Below, piece by piece: positions 56,564 through 64,000 of a stretch of 64,000 bases of DNA (position 1 is the first letter of the stretch; each line of letters begins with the position of its first letter). The translations under genes and the position numbers were made by a program. The stretch is from Castellaniella defragrans (GTDB taxonomy: Bacteria; Pseudomonadota; Gammaproteobacteria; Burkholderiales; Burkholderiaceae_B): NCBI RefSeq assembly GCF_014203015.1, contig NZ_JACHIB010000009.1, forward strand, positions 62,001 to 126,000. The letters are read 5' to 3'. The notes under the pieces are model-generated. The model did not search any database. It worked only from the letters and a program-made list of their open reading frames with translations, and was not told the DNA's origin.

Positions 56564-58648
56564 ATGGAATTCCGCATTGCAGACACCTTTACCACCAGCC
56601 TGGCCCGCCTGACCGGCGATGAACAAAAGTCCGCGAAGACCACTGCCTTCGATTTGCAGATGGATCCTGCCGGCAACGGCATGAGCTTTCACAAGCTCGA
56701 CAGAGCCAAAGACCCGAACTTTTGGTCGGTGCGTGTCAGCCGCGACATTCGCCTGATCGTCCACAAGACCGCTGGCAGTCTGCTGCTCTGCTACGTCGAT
56801 CACCACGACAAGGCCTATCAATGGGCCGAGCGGCGCAAGCTGGAAGTGCACCCGACCACCGGCGCGGCTCAGCTTGTCGAGGTCCGCGAGCGTGTCGAGG
56901 AGATCCTCGTTCCGAAGTATGTCGAGGACAGCAGGCCGGCCACGCAGCAGAAGCCGAAACCGTTCGCAAAATATGGCGACGCCCAACTGCTGGCCTATGG
57001 TGTGCCGCAGGAGTGGCTGGCCGACGTGAAGGCTGCCGACGAGGATTCGCTGCTGGAACTGGCCGACCACCTGCCCGGTGAGGCGGCCGAAGCCCTGCTT
57101 GAACTGGCGACCGGCGGTACGCCGGCGTTGCCGGAAGTGGCAACCAAGGGGGCGGACCCATTCCAGCACCCGGACGCGCAACGCCGTTTCCGCATCATGT
57201 CCGATATGGACGAGTTGGCCCGCGCCCTGGAATACCCGTGGGACAAGTGGACGGTGTTCCTCCATCCGGCGCAGCGTCAGCTGGTCGAACGTCATTACAA
57301 CGGAGCGGCGCGTGTGTCTGGCTCGGCGGGCACGGGCAAGACCGTGGTTGCCTTGCACCGGGCTGTACATCTGGCGCACCAGGACGAAGATGCGCGCGTT
57401 CTGCTTTCCACGTTTTCGGACACATTGGCCAATGCCTTGTGCGGCAATTTGTATCGGCTGATCTGGAACACTCCCAAGCTCGGTGAACGTATCGACGTGG
57501 CCGCCATGGATGCTCTCGGCATCCGCTTGTATGCGGCGGAATTCGGTAAACCGGTATTTGCCAGCCGTGATGAAATTTCCACGCTGCTGAAGGCGACTGC
57601 CACGCAGGTGGATGGCCTGAAAGCCAACGTCGCGTTTTTGCTGTCCGAATGGGAAGGCGTGGTGGACACCTGGCAAGTGGAAAGCTGGGAGGCTTACCGC
57701 GATGCCAAGCGTCTGGGGCGCAAGACGCGCCTGCCGGAGGCGCAGCGCGCTTTGTATTGGCAGGTATTCGCCGAGGTGAAGAAGCAATTGAAGCAGGCCG
57801 GCAAGATCACTGCGTCCGAGATGTTTGCCAAGCTGGCTGAGGCGATGTCCAAGCGCAAGCATCCGGTATTCGATTACATCGTGGTGGACGAGGCACAGGA
57901 CATCGGTGTGCAGCAATTGCGCTTCCTTGCGGCGATCGCTGGCGACCGCGCCAATGCCCTGTTCTTTGCCGGCGATCTTGGCCAGCGCATTTTCCAGTCT
58001 CCGTTCTCGTGGAAAGCTCTGGGGGTAGATGTGCGTGGCCGCTCGCGCACGCTCAATATCAATTACCGCACCTCGCATCAGATTCGCTCGCAGGCCGACC
58101 GGCTTCTCGGCCCCGAGGTATCCGATATGGACGGTAATGTCGAAAGCCGCAAGGGCACGATTTCCGTATTCAATGGGCCAGAGCCGACCATCCGTAGCTA
58201 CGCCGATGCCGAGGCGGAGTGCCAAGCAGTCGGCGTGTGGCTGCAGCAATGCAGTACCAGCGGTGTACTGCCGCAGGAAATTGGAGTCTTCGTTCGATCA
58301 GAAAGCGAGCTATCACGCGCACAGGCGGCAGTCAAGGCCGCAGGCTTGCAGGGGCGCGTACTCGGCAGGGACATGGCAACGGAAGAGGGCTTCGTCAGTA
58401 TCATCACCATGCATCTGGCCAAGGGGATGGAATTCCGCGTGGTTGCAGTGATGGCCTGCGATGACGAAATCATTCCTTCTCAGGTACGCATTGACACTGC
58501 TGCTGACGAGGCCGAGTTGACCGAAATCTACAACACCGAGCGCCAGTTACTGTATGTGGCTTGCACCCGTGCCCGCGACCAATTACATGTCTCAGCAGCG
58601 AAACCGGCGTCGGAATTTTTGGGGGACATAGACTTACTGCAGAAGTAG
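56564..58648 (+). CDS. RelE/ParE-like domain fused to UvrD/Rep-type helicase
   Basis: A 694-residue fusion. Residues 1-92 look like a RelE/ParE toxin fold: FHKLDRAKDPNFWSVRVSRD, IRLIVHKTAGSLLLCYVDHH and AYQWAERRKL follow the strand pattern and basic positions of that family. After a linker (~93-230) comes a superfamily 1 helicase: SGSAGTGKTVVAL (~253), YIVVDEAQDIG (~442), LNINYRTSHQIRS, TMHLAKGMEFRVV and LLYVACTRARDQL. No antitoxin gene of the usual small type precedes it. GAGAGGA is the ribosome site. It may remodel DNA or RNA as part of the defence module. Confidence 0.85.
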   Translation: MEFRIADTFTTSLARLTGDEQKSAKTTAFDLQMDPAGNGMSFHKLDRAKDPNFWSVRVSRDIRLIVHKTAGSLLLCYVDHHDKAYQWAERRKLEVHPTTGAAQLVEVRERVEEILVPKYVEDSRPATQQKPKPFAKYGDAQLLAYGVPQEWLADVKAADEDSLLELADHLPGEAAEALLELATGGTPALPEVATKGADPFQHPDAQRRFRIMSDMDELARALEYPWDKWTVFLHPAQRQLVERHYNGAARVSGSAGTGKTVVALHRAVHLAHQDEDARVLLSTFSDTLANALCGNLYRLIWNTPKLGERIDVAAMDALGIRLYAAEFGKPVFASRDEISTLLKATATQVDGLKANVAFLLSEWEGVVDTWQVESWEAYRDAKRLGRKTRLPEAQRALYWQVFAEVKKQLKQAGKITASEMFAKLAEAMSKRKHPVFDYIVVDEAQDIGVQQLRFLAAIAGDRANALFFAGDLGQRIFQSPFSWKALGVDVRGRSRTLNINYRTSHQIRSQADRLLGPEVSDMDGNVESRKGTISVFNGPEPTIRSYADAEAECQAVGVWLQQCSTSGVLPQEIGVFVRSESELSRAQAAVKAAGLQGRVLGRDMATEEGFVSIITMHLAKGMEFRVVAVMACDDEIIPSQVRIDTAADEAELTEIYNTERQLLYVACTRARDQLHVSAAKPASEFLGDIDLLQK

Positions 58649-58816
58649 TTATGCGCGCCTCGGATGCTTCGGGTGGTTACCGAATGCACAGGCTTTGTCA
58701 CCCCAGCTGCTTGCTCGACGTCCGGCTTTCTCTTCCCGGATAGGCCGCTGTCTGGGCACGTCTTGTATCACGCTATCGTTCTTTAGAATACGTTGTTCCG
58801 GCAGAAGGCTAAGGAA

Positions 58817-59137
58817 ATGGACCAGATATTAAAAAGGTTGCGCCAGTTTCGCGATGATCGCGACTGGAAGCAGTTTCATAACCCCAAGGACCTGGCAGTG
58901 GCCCTGAGCATTGAAGCCAGCGAGCTGCTGGAGGCCTTTCTCTGGAAGGCACCCGAAGATGCCGATCCCGAGAAGGTCAGGGAGGAACTGGCGGACGTGC
59001 TGGCCTACGCGCTGCTTCTGTCGGATGCCTACGGCTTTGACATCCAGCAAATCGTCCTGGATAAAATCGAACGAAACGAGGAAAAATACCCGGTCGACAA
59101 AGCCCGGGGCAGCGCAAAGAAATACAACGAACTATGA
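58817..59137 (+). CDS. MazG-like nucleotide pyrophosphohydrolase
   Basis: A 106-residue all-alpha NTP pyrophosphatase of the MazG/dCTPase type, converting NTPs or dNTPs to monophosphates. The Mg2+-binding pattern is clear: ALSIEASELLEAFLW (Glu33, Glu36) and REELADVLAYALLLSD (Glu56/57, Asp60). The ATG has AAGGA directly upstream. Its last four bases overlap the start of the 728-residue fusion gene (ATGA). A weak promoter-like pair, TTGTAT (58763) and TAGAAT (58784), lies before it in the 168-base gap, which holds no other feature. Confidence 0.85.
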   Translation: MDQILKRLRQFRDDRDWKQFHNPKDLAVALSIEASELLEAFLWKAPEDADPEKVREELADVLAYALLLSDAYGFDIQQIVLDKIERNEEKYPVDKARGSAKKYNEL

Positions 59138-61320
59138 GTCAGCCGGACCTTGTTGAAGTCAACCGATACGGGTTTTCAACAGAAGCCCTGGCAGGCATAC
59201 AGGCCAATGCTTACGCCGCCGGTCATTGGCCGCTGGTCTACATCCTCAGCGACGGTGCCACGAGCAATGCCTATGTCGGTGAAACCACCGACACGCTCAC
59301 CCGGCTGAATACCCACCTCAAGCACCCGTGCAAGAAACAGCTGACCACGGTGCACCTCATCAGCAGCGAGCGCTTCAATAAATCCGCAACGCTTGACATC
59401 GAATCCTCGTTGATCAAATATATGGCGGCCGACGGCTGCTTCAGGCTGCTGAACGGCAACCTGGGTCTGGTCGATCATAACTACTTCCAGAAGGATGAAC
59501 TTTATTCGGCGATCTTTCGGGAGACCTGGGACAAGCTGCGGACACAAGGCGTTGCCTCGCGTTCTTTGGAGGCCATCGACAACTCCGATGTCTTCAAGTA
59601 TTCGCCCTACAAATCCCTGTCATCCGACCAGCGCCAGAGCTTGATTGAAATCATGCGGGCGCTGCTGGATCCGGGACTGAAGAACCTGGTGGTGGAAGGC
59701 GGCGCAGGCACCGGAAAGTCCGTTCTGGCCATATTTCTGTTCAAGCTGATCCACACCGACGATACCGGACTGGATCTGCGTGAGTTTTCCGAAGAGGAAA
59801 CCGAGCTGCGGGAACTGCTGGCGCAGTTCAAGACTCTTTGCTCCCAGCCGCGCATGGCCCTGGTCGTGCCGATGGCATCCTTCCGGGAGACCCTGAAAAA
59901 GGCATTCGGACACATCGTCGGCCTGCACCCGGACATGGTCATCAGCCCTTCAGAACTGGCACGGCAGCCCTACGATGTCGTGCTGGTCGATGAATCGCAC
60001 CGGCTGCGCAAACGGGTCAATCTGGGGTCTTACTACGGCGCCTTCGACAGGGTCTGCGCAACCTTGGGACTGGACAAGCACACGTGCAGCGAGGTCGACT
60101 GGGTCACCCGACAGTCGAAAAAGGCTGTCTTTTTCTACGACGCGGACCAGACCATCAAGCCGTCCGATGCCAACGCCAGCGATTTCCAGGCCATCAAATC
60201 GTCGCCCGGCTCGAGGGTCATGATGCTGGTTTCCCAGTTCCGGGTCCAGGGGGGACGGCACTATGTGAAATTCCTCGACGACCTTCTGAACCTGCGCCTG
60301 ACCGGTACCGGGAAATTCCATTCAAAGAAATATGAGTTCCTGGCGTTCGATGGCATATCGGACATGGTGCGGGAGATCGACCGGCGGAATCAAACCCACG
60401 GCCTTGCACGCCTCATTGCCGGCTATGCCTGGCCGTGGGTGTCGAGAAAAAATCCGAGCGCATACGATATCGAGATCGCGGATGTCCGACTGCGCTGGAA
60501 CCGCACCAACATCGACTGGATCAACACCCCAGGAGCCGAGCACGAGGTTGGCTGCATCCATACCACCCAAGGCTATGACCTGAACTATGCGGGCGTCATC
60601 TTCGGCCACGAAATCCGCTATGACGCGCAGCGGAACCAGATCGTCATCGACAAAGGCAACTACCATGACCGCACCGGCAAGCAAACCATACATGACCCGG
60701 ATGAGCTGAAGCGGTACATCCTCAATATCTATAAAACCATCATGCTGCGGGGCATCAAGGGAACCTTCGTCTACGCTTGCGATGAAGGCCTGCGCAACTA
60801 CCTGAAGCGGTACATAGCCACCTACGAGACCAACGTCATCCCGCTGGCCAGGCCGGCAGAAAAGCTGGAACCTTACGTCAATGCGGTTCCTCTCTACGAC
60901 TTGCAGGCCGCCGCAGGCGGTTTCAGCGGGCTTCAGCATGTCGAGCATGAAAACTGGGTCGCCGTGCCGCAGGGCTTGCCGGTGGGAAGAGATATTTTCG
61001 CCTGTCGGGTGGTCGGAGAGTCGATGAACAAGATCATTCCGAACGGTGCCATCTGCCTTTTCCGTCTGAACCCTGGCGGCAGCCGGAACGGAAAGATCGT
61101 GCTGGTCGAGTGCGCCGAGGTCCAGGATGATGATTCAGGTTCACGATATACCGTCAAGGAATATCAGAGCCTCAAGATTGACACCGAAGATGGATGGCAG
61201 CACCAGAGAATTCTCTTGAAACCCCGCTCATACAATCCCAACATGGCGACGCTCGAGATCAGCAGCGACGACGAACATCGTTATCGTGTGGTCGGAGAGT
61301 TCTTGGGCGTGATCGATTGA
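59134..61320 (+). CDS. GIY-YIG nuclease, DUF2075 P-loop ATPase and LexA/S24-type peptidase in one chain
   Basis: A 728-residue, three-part protein. Residues ~34-116: GIY-YIG nuclease, with LVYILSDG, AYVGETTDTLTRLNTHL (Tyr36, Tyr47, Arg57) and Glu90 in LDIESSLIKY. Residues ~155-560: DUF2075 helicase-like ATPase with VEGGAGTGKSVLAI (189-196) and DVVLVDESHR (281-290). Residues ~582-728: S24/LexA-type peptidase, with VVGESMNKIIPNG (Ser630), RYTVKEYQSL (Lys675) and a likely Ala594-Gly595 cleavage point, 36 residues before the Ser as in LexA/UmuD. No DNA-binding repressor domain is attached. Translation is coupled to the MazG-like gene. Functions of the parts are established; their combined role is unknown. 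Confidence 0.85.
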   Translation: MSQPDLVEVNRYGFSTEALAGIQANAYAAGHWPLVYILSDGATSNAYVGETTDTLTRLNTHLKHPCKKQLTTVHLISSERFNKSATLDIESSLIKYMAADGCFRLLNGNLGLVDHNYFQKDELYSAIFRETWDKLRTQGVASRSLEAIDNSDVFKYSPYKSLSSDQRQSLIEIMRALLDPGLKNLVVEGGAGTGKSVLAIFLFKLIHTDDTGLDLREFSEEETELRELLAQFKTLCSQPRMALVVPMASFRETLKKAFGHIVGLHPDMVISPSELARQPYDVVLVDESHRLRKRVNLGSYYGAFDRVCATLGLDKHTCSEVDWVTRQSKKAVFFYDADQTIKPSDANASDFQAIKSSPGSRVMMLVSQFRVQGGRHYVKFLDDLLNLRLTGTGKFHSKKYEFLAFDGISDMVREIDRRNQTHGLARLIAGYAWPWVSRKNPSAYDIEIADVRLRWNRTNIDWINTPGAEHEVGCIHTTQGYDLNYAGVIFGHEIRYDAQRNQIVIDKGNYHDRTGKQTIHDPDELKRYILNIYKTIMLRGIKGTFVYACDEGLRNYLKRYIATYETNVIPLARPAEKLEPYVNAVPLYDLQAAAGGFSGLQHVEHENWVAVPQGLPVGRDIFACRVVGESMNKIIPNGAICLFRLNPGGSRNGKIVLVECAEVQDDDSGSRYTVKEYQSLKIDTEDGWQHQRILLKPRSYNPNMATLEISSDDEHRYRVVGEFLGVID

Positions 61321-61354
61321 GGCACATCATGAACCGCAGTGACCATGCCTCCCC

Positions 61355-61978
61355 TCAAGCCACCCCATTCCCCCCATGTTCCCTGAACCCGGGCCGCTCC
61401 CCCAGCCGCCGGCAGTACGCCTCGACCGCCGGCAGCGAAGGATGGTCGAAGGGCGTCTCGAACCAGCGGTTCACGGACAGGCCGATGGCGATGTCGGCCA
61501 GGCTGAAATCGGTGCCGGCCACGAAGGCTCCAGTCTCGGCCAGGCGGCCGTCCAGGATTTTCATGAAGCCGGTCCAGGCTTGCAGGGATGCCTCGACCTG
61601 ATCGGCATCCGTATGGCTGGGCGATCGCCGGCCCAGCGCCATGAACGCATAGCTCCAGGACCGGTTCAGGTCGGACGCCTGCCAGTCCAGCCATTGGTCC
61701 ACCCGGGCGCGCGCCCGGGCCTCGCGCGGGTACAGGGCCTCGTCGCCCTGGCGGTTGGCGAGATAGCGGATGATGCTGTTCGATTCCCAGAGCACGAAAT
61801 CCCCGTCGAGCAGCACCGGCACCATCGCGTTGGGGTTGAGCGCCCTGAATTCATCGACATGGGTATCGCGGAACCCCGCGCCCCAGTCTTCCTGCCGCCA
61901 GTCCAGGCCGAGTTCGTCGCAGGTCCACATGACCTTGCGGACATTGATGGAGGCGCGTTTTCCGAGAATGGTCAGCAT
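61355..61978 (-). CDS. Glutathione S-transferase family protein
   Basis: A 207-residue GST with an N-terminal thioredoxin-like domain ([42 protein letters not shown], ending SIIRYLANR, with the glutathione-binding cis-Pro and E-S pair) and an alpha-helical C-terminal domain ([22 protein letters not shown]). The substrate is unknown. High GC and codon bias are back to the core level, so this is the first gene beyond the island. It converges with the island's last gene, with only 34 bases between. Confidence 0.9.
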   Translation of the reverse strand: MLTILGKRASINVRKVMWTCDELGLDWRQEDWGAGFRDTHVDEFRALNPNAMVPVLLDGDFVLWESNSIIRYLANRQGDEALYPREARARARVDQWLDWQASDLNRSWSYAFMALGRRSPSHTDADQVEASLQAWTGFMKILDGRLAETGAFVAGTDFSLADIAIGLSVNRWFETPFDHPSLPAVEAYCRRLGERPGFREHGGNGVA

Positions 61979-62148
61979 GGCATGTCGGTCCGGGCGGGGC
62001 GGGGTGGTTGCGGGATGTCGAGCATGAGCTTACCCCGGGCCGCGGGCGTCAGGGTGTCGTCAGCGATCGGGCCGCGCCAACTGTTAATCTAACGGTCCAA
62101 GGGCTGCGGGCGAACGAACCCGCGCCCGCATTCCCAGGCCCTTTCTCC

Positions 62149-63393
62149 ATGCCCGCCTCTCCATCCCCCGACGCCGACGACCACTATCGCCTCACCGTGC
62201 CCCTGCTGCTGACCGTGGCGCTGGTGGGCGTGTTCGCCTTCATCCAGGTGTACTCGGTGCAGTCGATCCTGCCCGAATTGCAGCGGGACCTGAACGCCAC
62301 GGTGGTCGAGATCGGCAATGCCGTGGGGATGACGGTGCTGGCGGTGGCGCTGATCTCGCCCTTCATCGGCATGCTGTCCGACGCCTTGGGGCGCAAATGG
62401 CTGATCACGGTGTCGGTGTTCGCGCTGGCCGTGCCCACGGCGCTGATGACGCAGGTGCAGTCCGTGCACGGATTGCTGGTGCTGCGCTTCCTGCAGGGGC
62501 TGGCGGTGCCGGGCGTGTCGGTGGTGGCGATCGCCTACATCGGCGAGGAGTTCCGCGGCGCCGCGATGGTGCGGCTGGTCACCGGATACGTCACCGGTTC
62601 GGTGCTGGGCGGTTTCCTGGGGCGTTTCCTGATGGGGCACCTGACCGAGTTCATGGCCTGGCGCACGGCGTTCGGGGCGATGACGGCGATCAATCTGGTG
62701 GGCGCCTGGCTGGTGTGGCGCGGCCTGCCGCCTTCGCGCCATTTCGTGGCCAATGTCCGGATCGCCGACAACCTGGCGTCGCTGGGCCGGCTGCTGCGCA
62801 ATCCCGCGCTGCAGGTGGCGTGCGCGCTGGGCTTCACGGTACTGTTCGCGCTGGTCGGGCTGTTCACCTTCGTCAACCTGCACCTGGCGGCGGCGCCTTA
62901 TCGTTTCAGCCCGGGCGACCTGGCCAACATCTTCAGCGTCTATCTGCTGGGGGTGGTGATCACGCCGCTGGCGGGGCAGGTGATCCCGCGCATCGGCTCG
63001 CGGCGCACGGTGCTGGCGGCGGTGGCCGTGTCGGCGCTGGGCGTGCTGGGCTCGCTGGCGGCGCCGGTCTGGGCCATCGTGGCTGCGCTGGCCGTGACGG
63101 CCTGCGGGGTGTTCGTGACGCAGTCGGCGACGATGAGCTTCATCGCCCACCGGGTCACCAGCGGCCGCTCGCTGGCCAGCGGCCTGTACTACGGGGCGTA
63201 TTACTGCGGCGGCTTCGCGGGCGCCTGGAGCTGCGGCGTCGCCTATACCCTGGGGGGCTGGCCCGGCACCGTGGCCACGCTGTGCGCGGTGCAGGCGCTG
63301 GGGTGGCTGATCGCCTGGCGCTTCATGCCCGGACCCGCGCCGTCGCCTGTGGCGAGCGGGGCGCCTCGCCCCGGATCCTCCACCGACCGTTGA
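62149..63393 (+). CDS. Major facilitator superfamily transporter (DHA1-like)
   Basis: A 414-residue inner-membrane transporter with 12 predicted helices. The loop GMLSDALGRKWLITVSVFAL is motif A of the superfamily, and QSILPELQRDLNATVVEIGN in the first helix pair resembles the DHA1 drug-efflux (YnfM-like) group. The start at 62149 is chosen because the protein then begins with a short cytoplasmic tail; the longer frame to 62008 overlaps GC-rich non-coding sequence. The substrate is unknown. It is divergent from the GST gene and 14 bases before miaE. Confidence 0.88.
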   Translation: MPASPSPDADDHYRLTVPLLLTVALVGVFAFIQVYSVQSILPELQRDLNATVVEIGNAVGMTVLAVALISPFIGMLSDALGRKWLITVSVFALAVPTALMTQVQSVHGLLVLRFLQGLAVPGVSVVAIAYIGEEFRGAAMVRLVTGYVTGSVLGGFLGRFLMGHLTEFMAWRTAFGAMTAINLVGAWLVWRGLPPSRHFVANVRIADNLASLGRLLRNPALQVACALGFTVLFALVGLFTFVNLHLAAAPYRFSPGDLANIFSVYLLGVVITPLAGQVIPRIGSRRTVLAAVAVSALGVLGSLAAPVWAIVAALAVTACGVFVTQSATMSFIAHRVTSGRSLASGLYYGAYYCGGFAGAWSCGVAYTLGGWPGTVATLCAVQALGWLIAWRFMPGPAPSPVASGAPRPGSSTDR

Positions 63394-63407
63394 ATCCCGA
63401 GTCCCGG

Positions 63408-64000
63408 ATGAACCTGCCCGAACTGCCCGCCGATCTGATTGAATTCCTGCCGTGCCCCACGCCCGCCGCCTGGGTCGAGGCCGCCCTGGCGCAGCAGGAT
63501 GTGCTGCTGCTGGACCACCGCAACTGCGAGCTGAAGGCGGCCGCGACCGCGATGAGCCTGATCGCGCGCTACGGCCAGGACGCCGAGCTGTCGGCGGCGC
63601 TGTCGAAGCTGGCCCGCGAAGAACTGGTGCACCACGAGCAGGTGCTGCGCATCCTGAAGCGGCGCGGCATCGCGCTGCGGCCGCTGACGGCCAGCCGCTA
63701 TGCGTCGGGCCTGCGGGCGGCGGTGCGTACGCACGAGCCGGCGAAACTGATCGATACGCTGATCGTCGGGGCCTTCATCGAGGCCCGCTCCTGCGAGCGC
63801 TTCGCCGCGCTGGTGCCGCACCTGGACGAGGGACTGGCCGCGTTCTACGCCGGGCTGCTGCAATCGGAAAGTCGCCACTACCAGGGCTATCTGCGGTTCG
63901 CCCGCCGCTTCGGCGAGGCGCGCGACGTGGAGCGCGCGGTGCTTCGGATCCGCGCGGTGGAACAGGAGCTGATCGAGTCGCCGGACGCGGAATTCCGCTT
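63408..64000 (+). CDS. miaE: tRNA 2-methylthio-N6-isopentenyladenosine-37 hydroxylase, 3' end outside window
   Basis: The frame starts at 63408 (MNLPELPADLIEFLPCPTPA) and is open to the window end, giving the first ~197 residues. MiaE is a di-iron protein that hydroxylates the ms2i6A37 modification of tRNAs reading U-starting codons. Metal-ligand motifs are visible: DHRNCELKAAATAMSL, KLAREELVHHEQVLRILKRR, IVGAFIEARSCERF and LQSESRHYQGYLRFA. The two missing ends cannot be judged. TCCCGG just before the ATG is a weak ribosome site. Confidence 0.93.
   Translation, partial: MNLPELPADLIEFLPCPTPAAWVEAALAQQDVLLLDHRNCELKAAATAMSLIARYGQDAELSAALSKLAREELVHHEQVLRILKRRGIALRPLTASRYASGLRAAVRTHEPAKLIDTLIVGAFIEARSCERFAALVPHLDEGLAAFYAGLLQSESRHYQGYLRFARRFGEARDVERAVLRIRAVEQELIESPDAEFR

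Larger units (their letters stand above)
47782..61320 (+). other. Defence-type genomic island
   Basis: All genes between ychF and the glutathione S-transferase gene run on the plus strand and have visibly lower GC and less biased codon use than the flanks. The cargo is Fic protein, restriction helicase-nuclease, DNA methyltransferase, two unknown proteins, a RelE-like helicase fusion, a MazG-like enzyme and a nuclease-ATPase-peptidase fusion. No integrase, transposase, tRNA or flanking direct repeat long enough to be an attachment site was found, so the mode of entry (homologous exchange between conserved flanks is likely) is inferred. Confidence 0.7.

Noticed and set aside
58649-58816. LexA box before the MazG-like gene
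   Set aside because: CTGT occurs at 58748, but no matching ACAG at the required eight-base spacing is present. SOS control at the transcript level is therefore not supported by the sequence.
47782-61354. Direct repeats flanking the island as attachment sites
   Set aside because: The only shared string noticed at both ends is about eight bases (ACCCCATT), too short to be meaningful.

Overview
The window is high-GC chromosomal DNA from a betaproteobacterium. Family-typical gene content and order (glyQ-glyS, thyA of the long 323-residue form, ispE-tRNA-Gln-prs-rplY-pth-ychF, a complete hpa cluster) point to the Burkholderiales, most likely Alcaligenaceae (Bordetella/Achromobacter-like). This assignment comes from family knowledge and not from a search. 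Most genes are housekeeping or catabolic; one stretch, about 47.8-61.3 kb, is accessory.

Region by region. 1-5.4 kb: glyS (cut by the window edge) and glyQ on the minus strand, then an enoyl-CoA hydratase, a CitE-type CoA-ester lyase coupled to thyA, and an OsmC protein. 5.5-9.9 kb: a small cbb3-type oxidase operon whose CcoN carries a CcoS-like N-terminus and whose CcoP has a single haem motif, followed by a SCO copper chaperone and an unknown membrane protein. 9.9-14.3 kb: coq7, a strong candidate small RNA with promoter and terminator, marC, and an IclR regulator divergent from a succinate-semialdehyde-type aldehyde dehydrogenase, with two palindromes between them. 14.4-24.2 kb: a surface-glycan cluster with an initiating phosphotransferase, Vi-antigen-like UDP-sugar dehydrogenase and epimerase, a flippase and three glycosyltransferase genes, one of them a double enzyme; no polymerase is present. 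24.2-33.9 kb: the homoprotocatechuate meta-cleavage operon (hpaG1 G2 E D F H I) under a divergent HpaR, with a TRAP transporter as its first three genes. 33.9-47.8 kb: phosphomannomutase, a GlcD-like oxidase, RidA, mutM, a TPR protein, lolB, ispE, tRNA-Gln, prs, rplY, pth, a CPBP protease, an amidase and ychF.

47.8-61.3 kb is a defence-type island of lower GC and different codon use. It holds a Fic protein; a 48-codon small ORF; a type III-like restriction helicase-nuclease; its DNA methyltransferase, with an AT-rich segment between motif IV and motif I; two unrecognised genes; a superfamily 1 helicase fused to a RelE/ParE-like N-terminus; and a two-gene unit made of a MazG-like pyrophosphohydrolase and a 728-residue protein. 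That last protein joins a GIY-YIG nuclease, a DUF2075 P-loop ATPase and a C-terminal LexA/UmuD-like self-cleaving peptidase. This two-gene unit is the best candidate for an undescribed system: its layout suggests a nuclease-helicase released or switched by autoproteolysis, beside an enzyme that may alter nucleotide pools.

61.3-64 kb returns to core-type genes: a glutathione S-transferase, an MFS exporter and miaE (cut by the window edge). No integrase, insertion sequence, CRISPR array or rRNA was seen. The only gap between protein genes longer than 300 bases is 10610-10928, which holds the small RNA.
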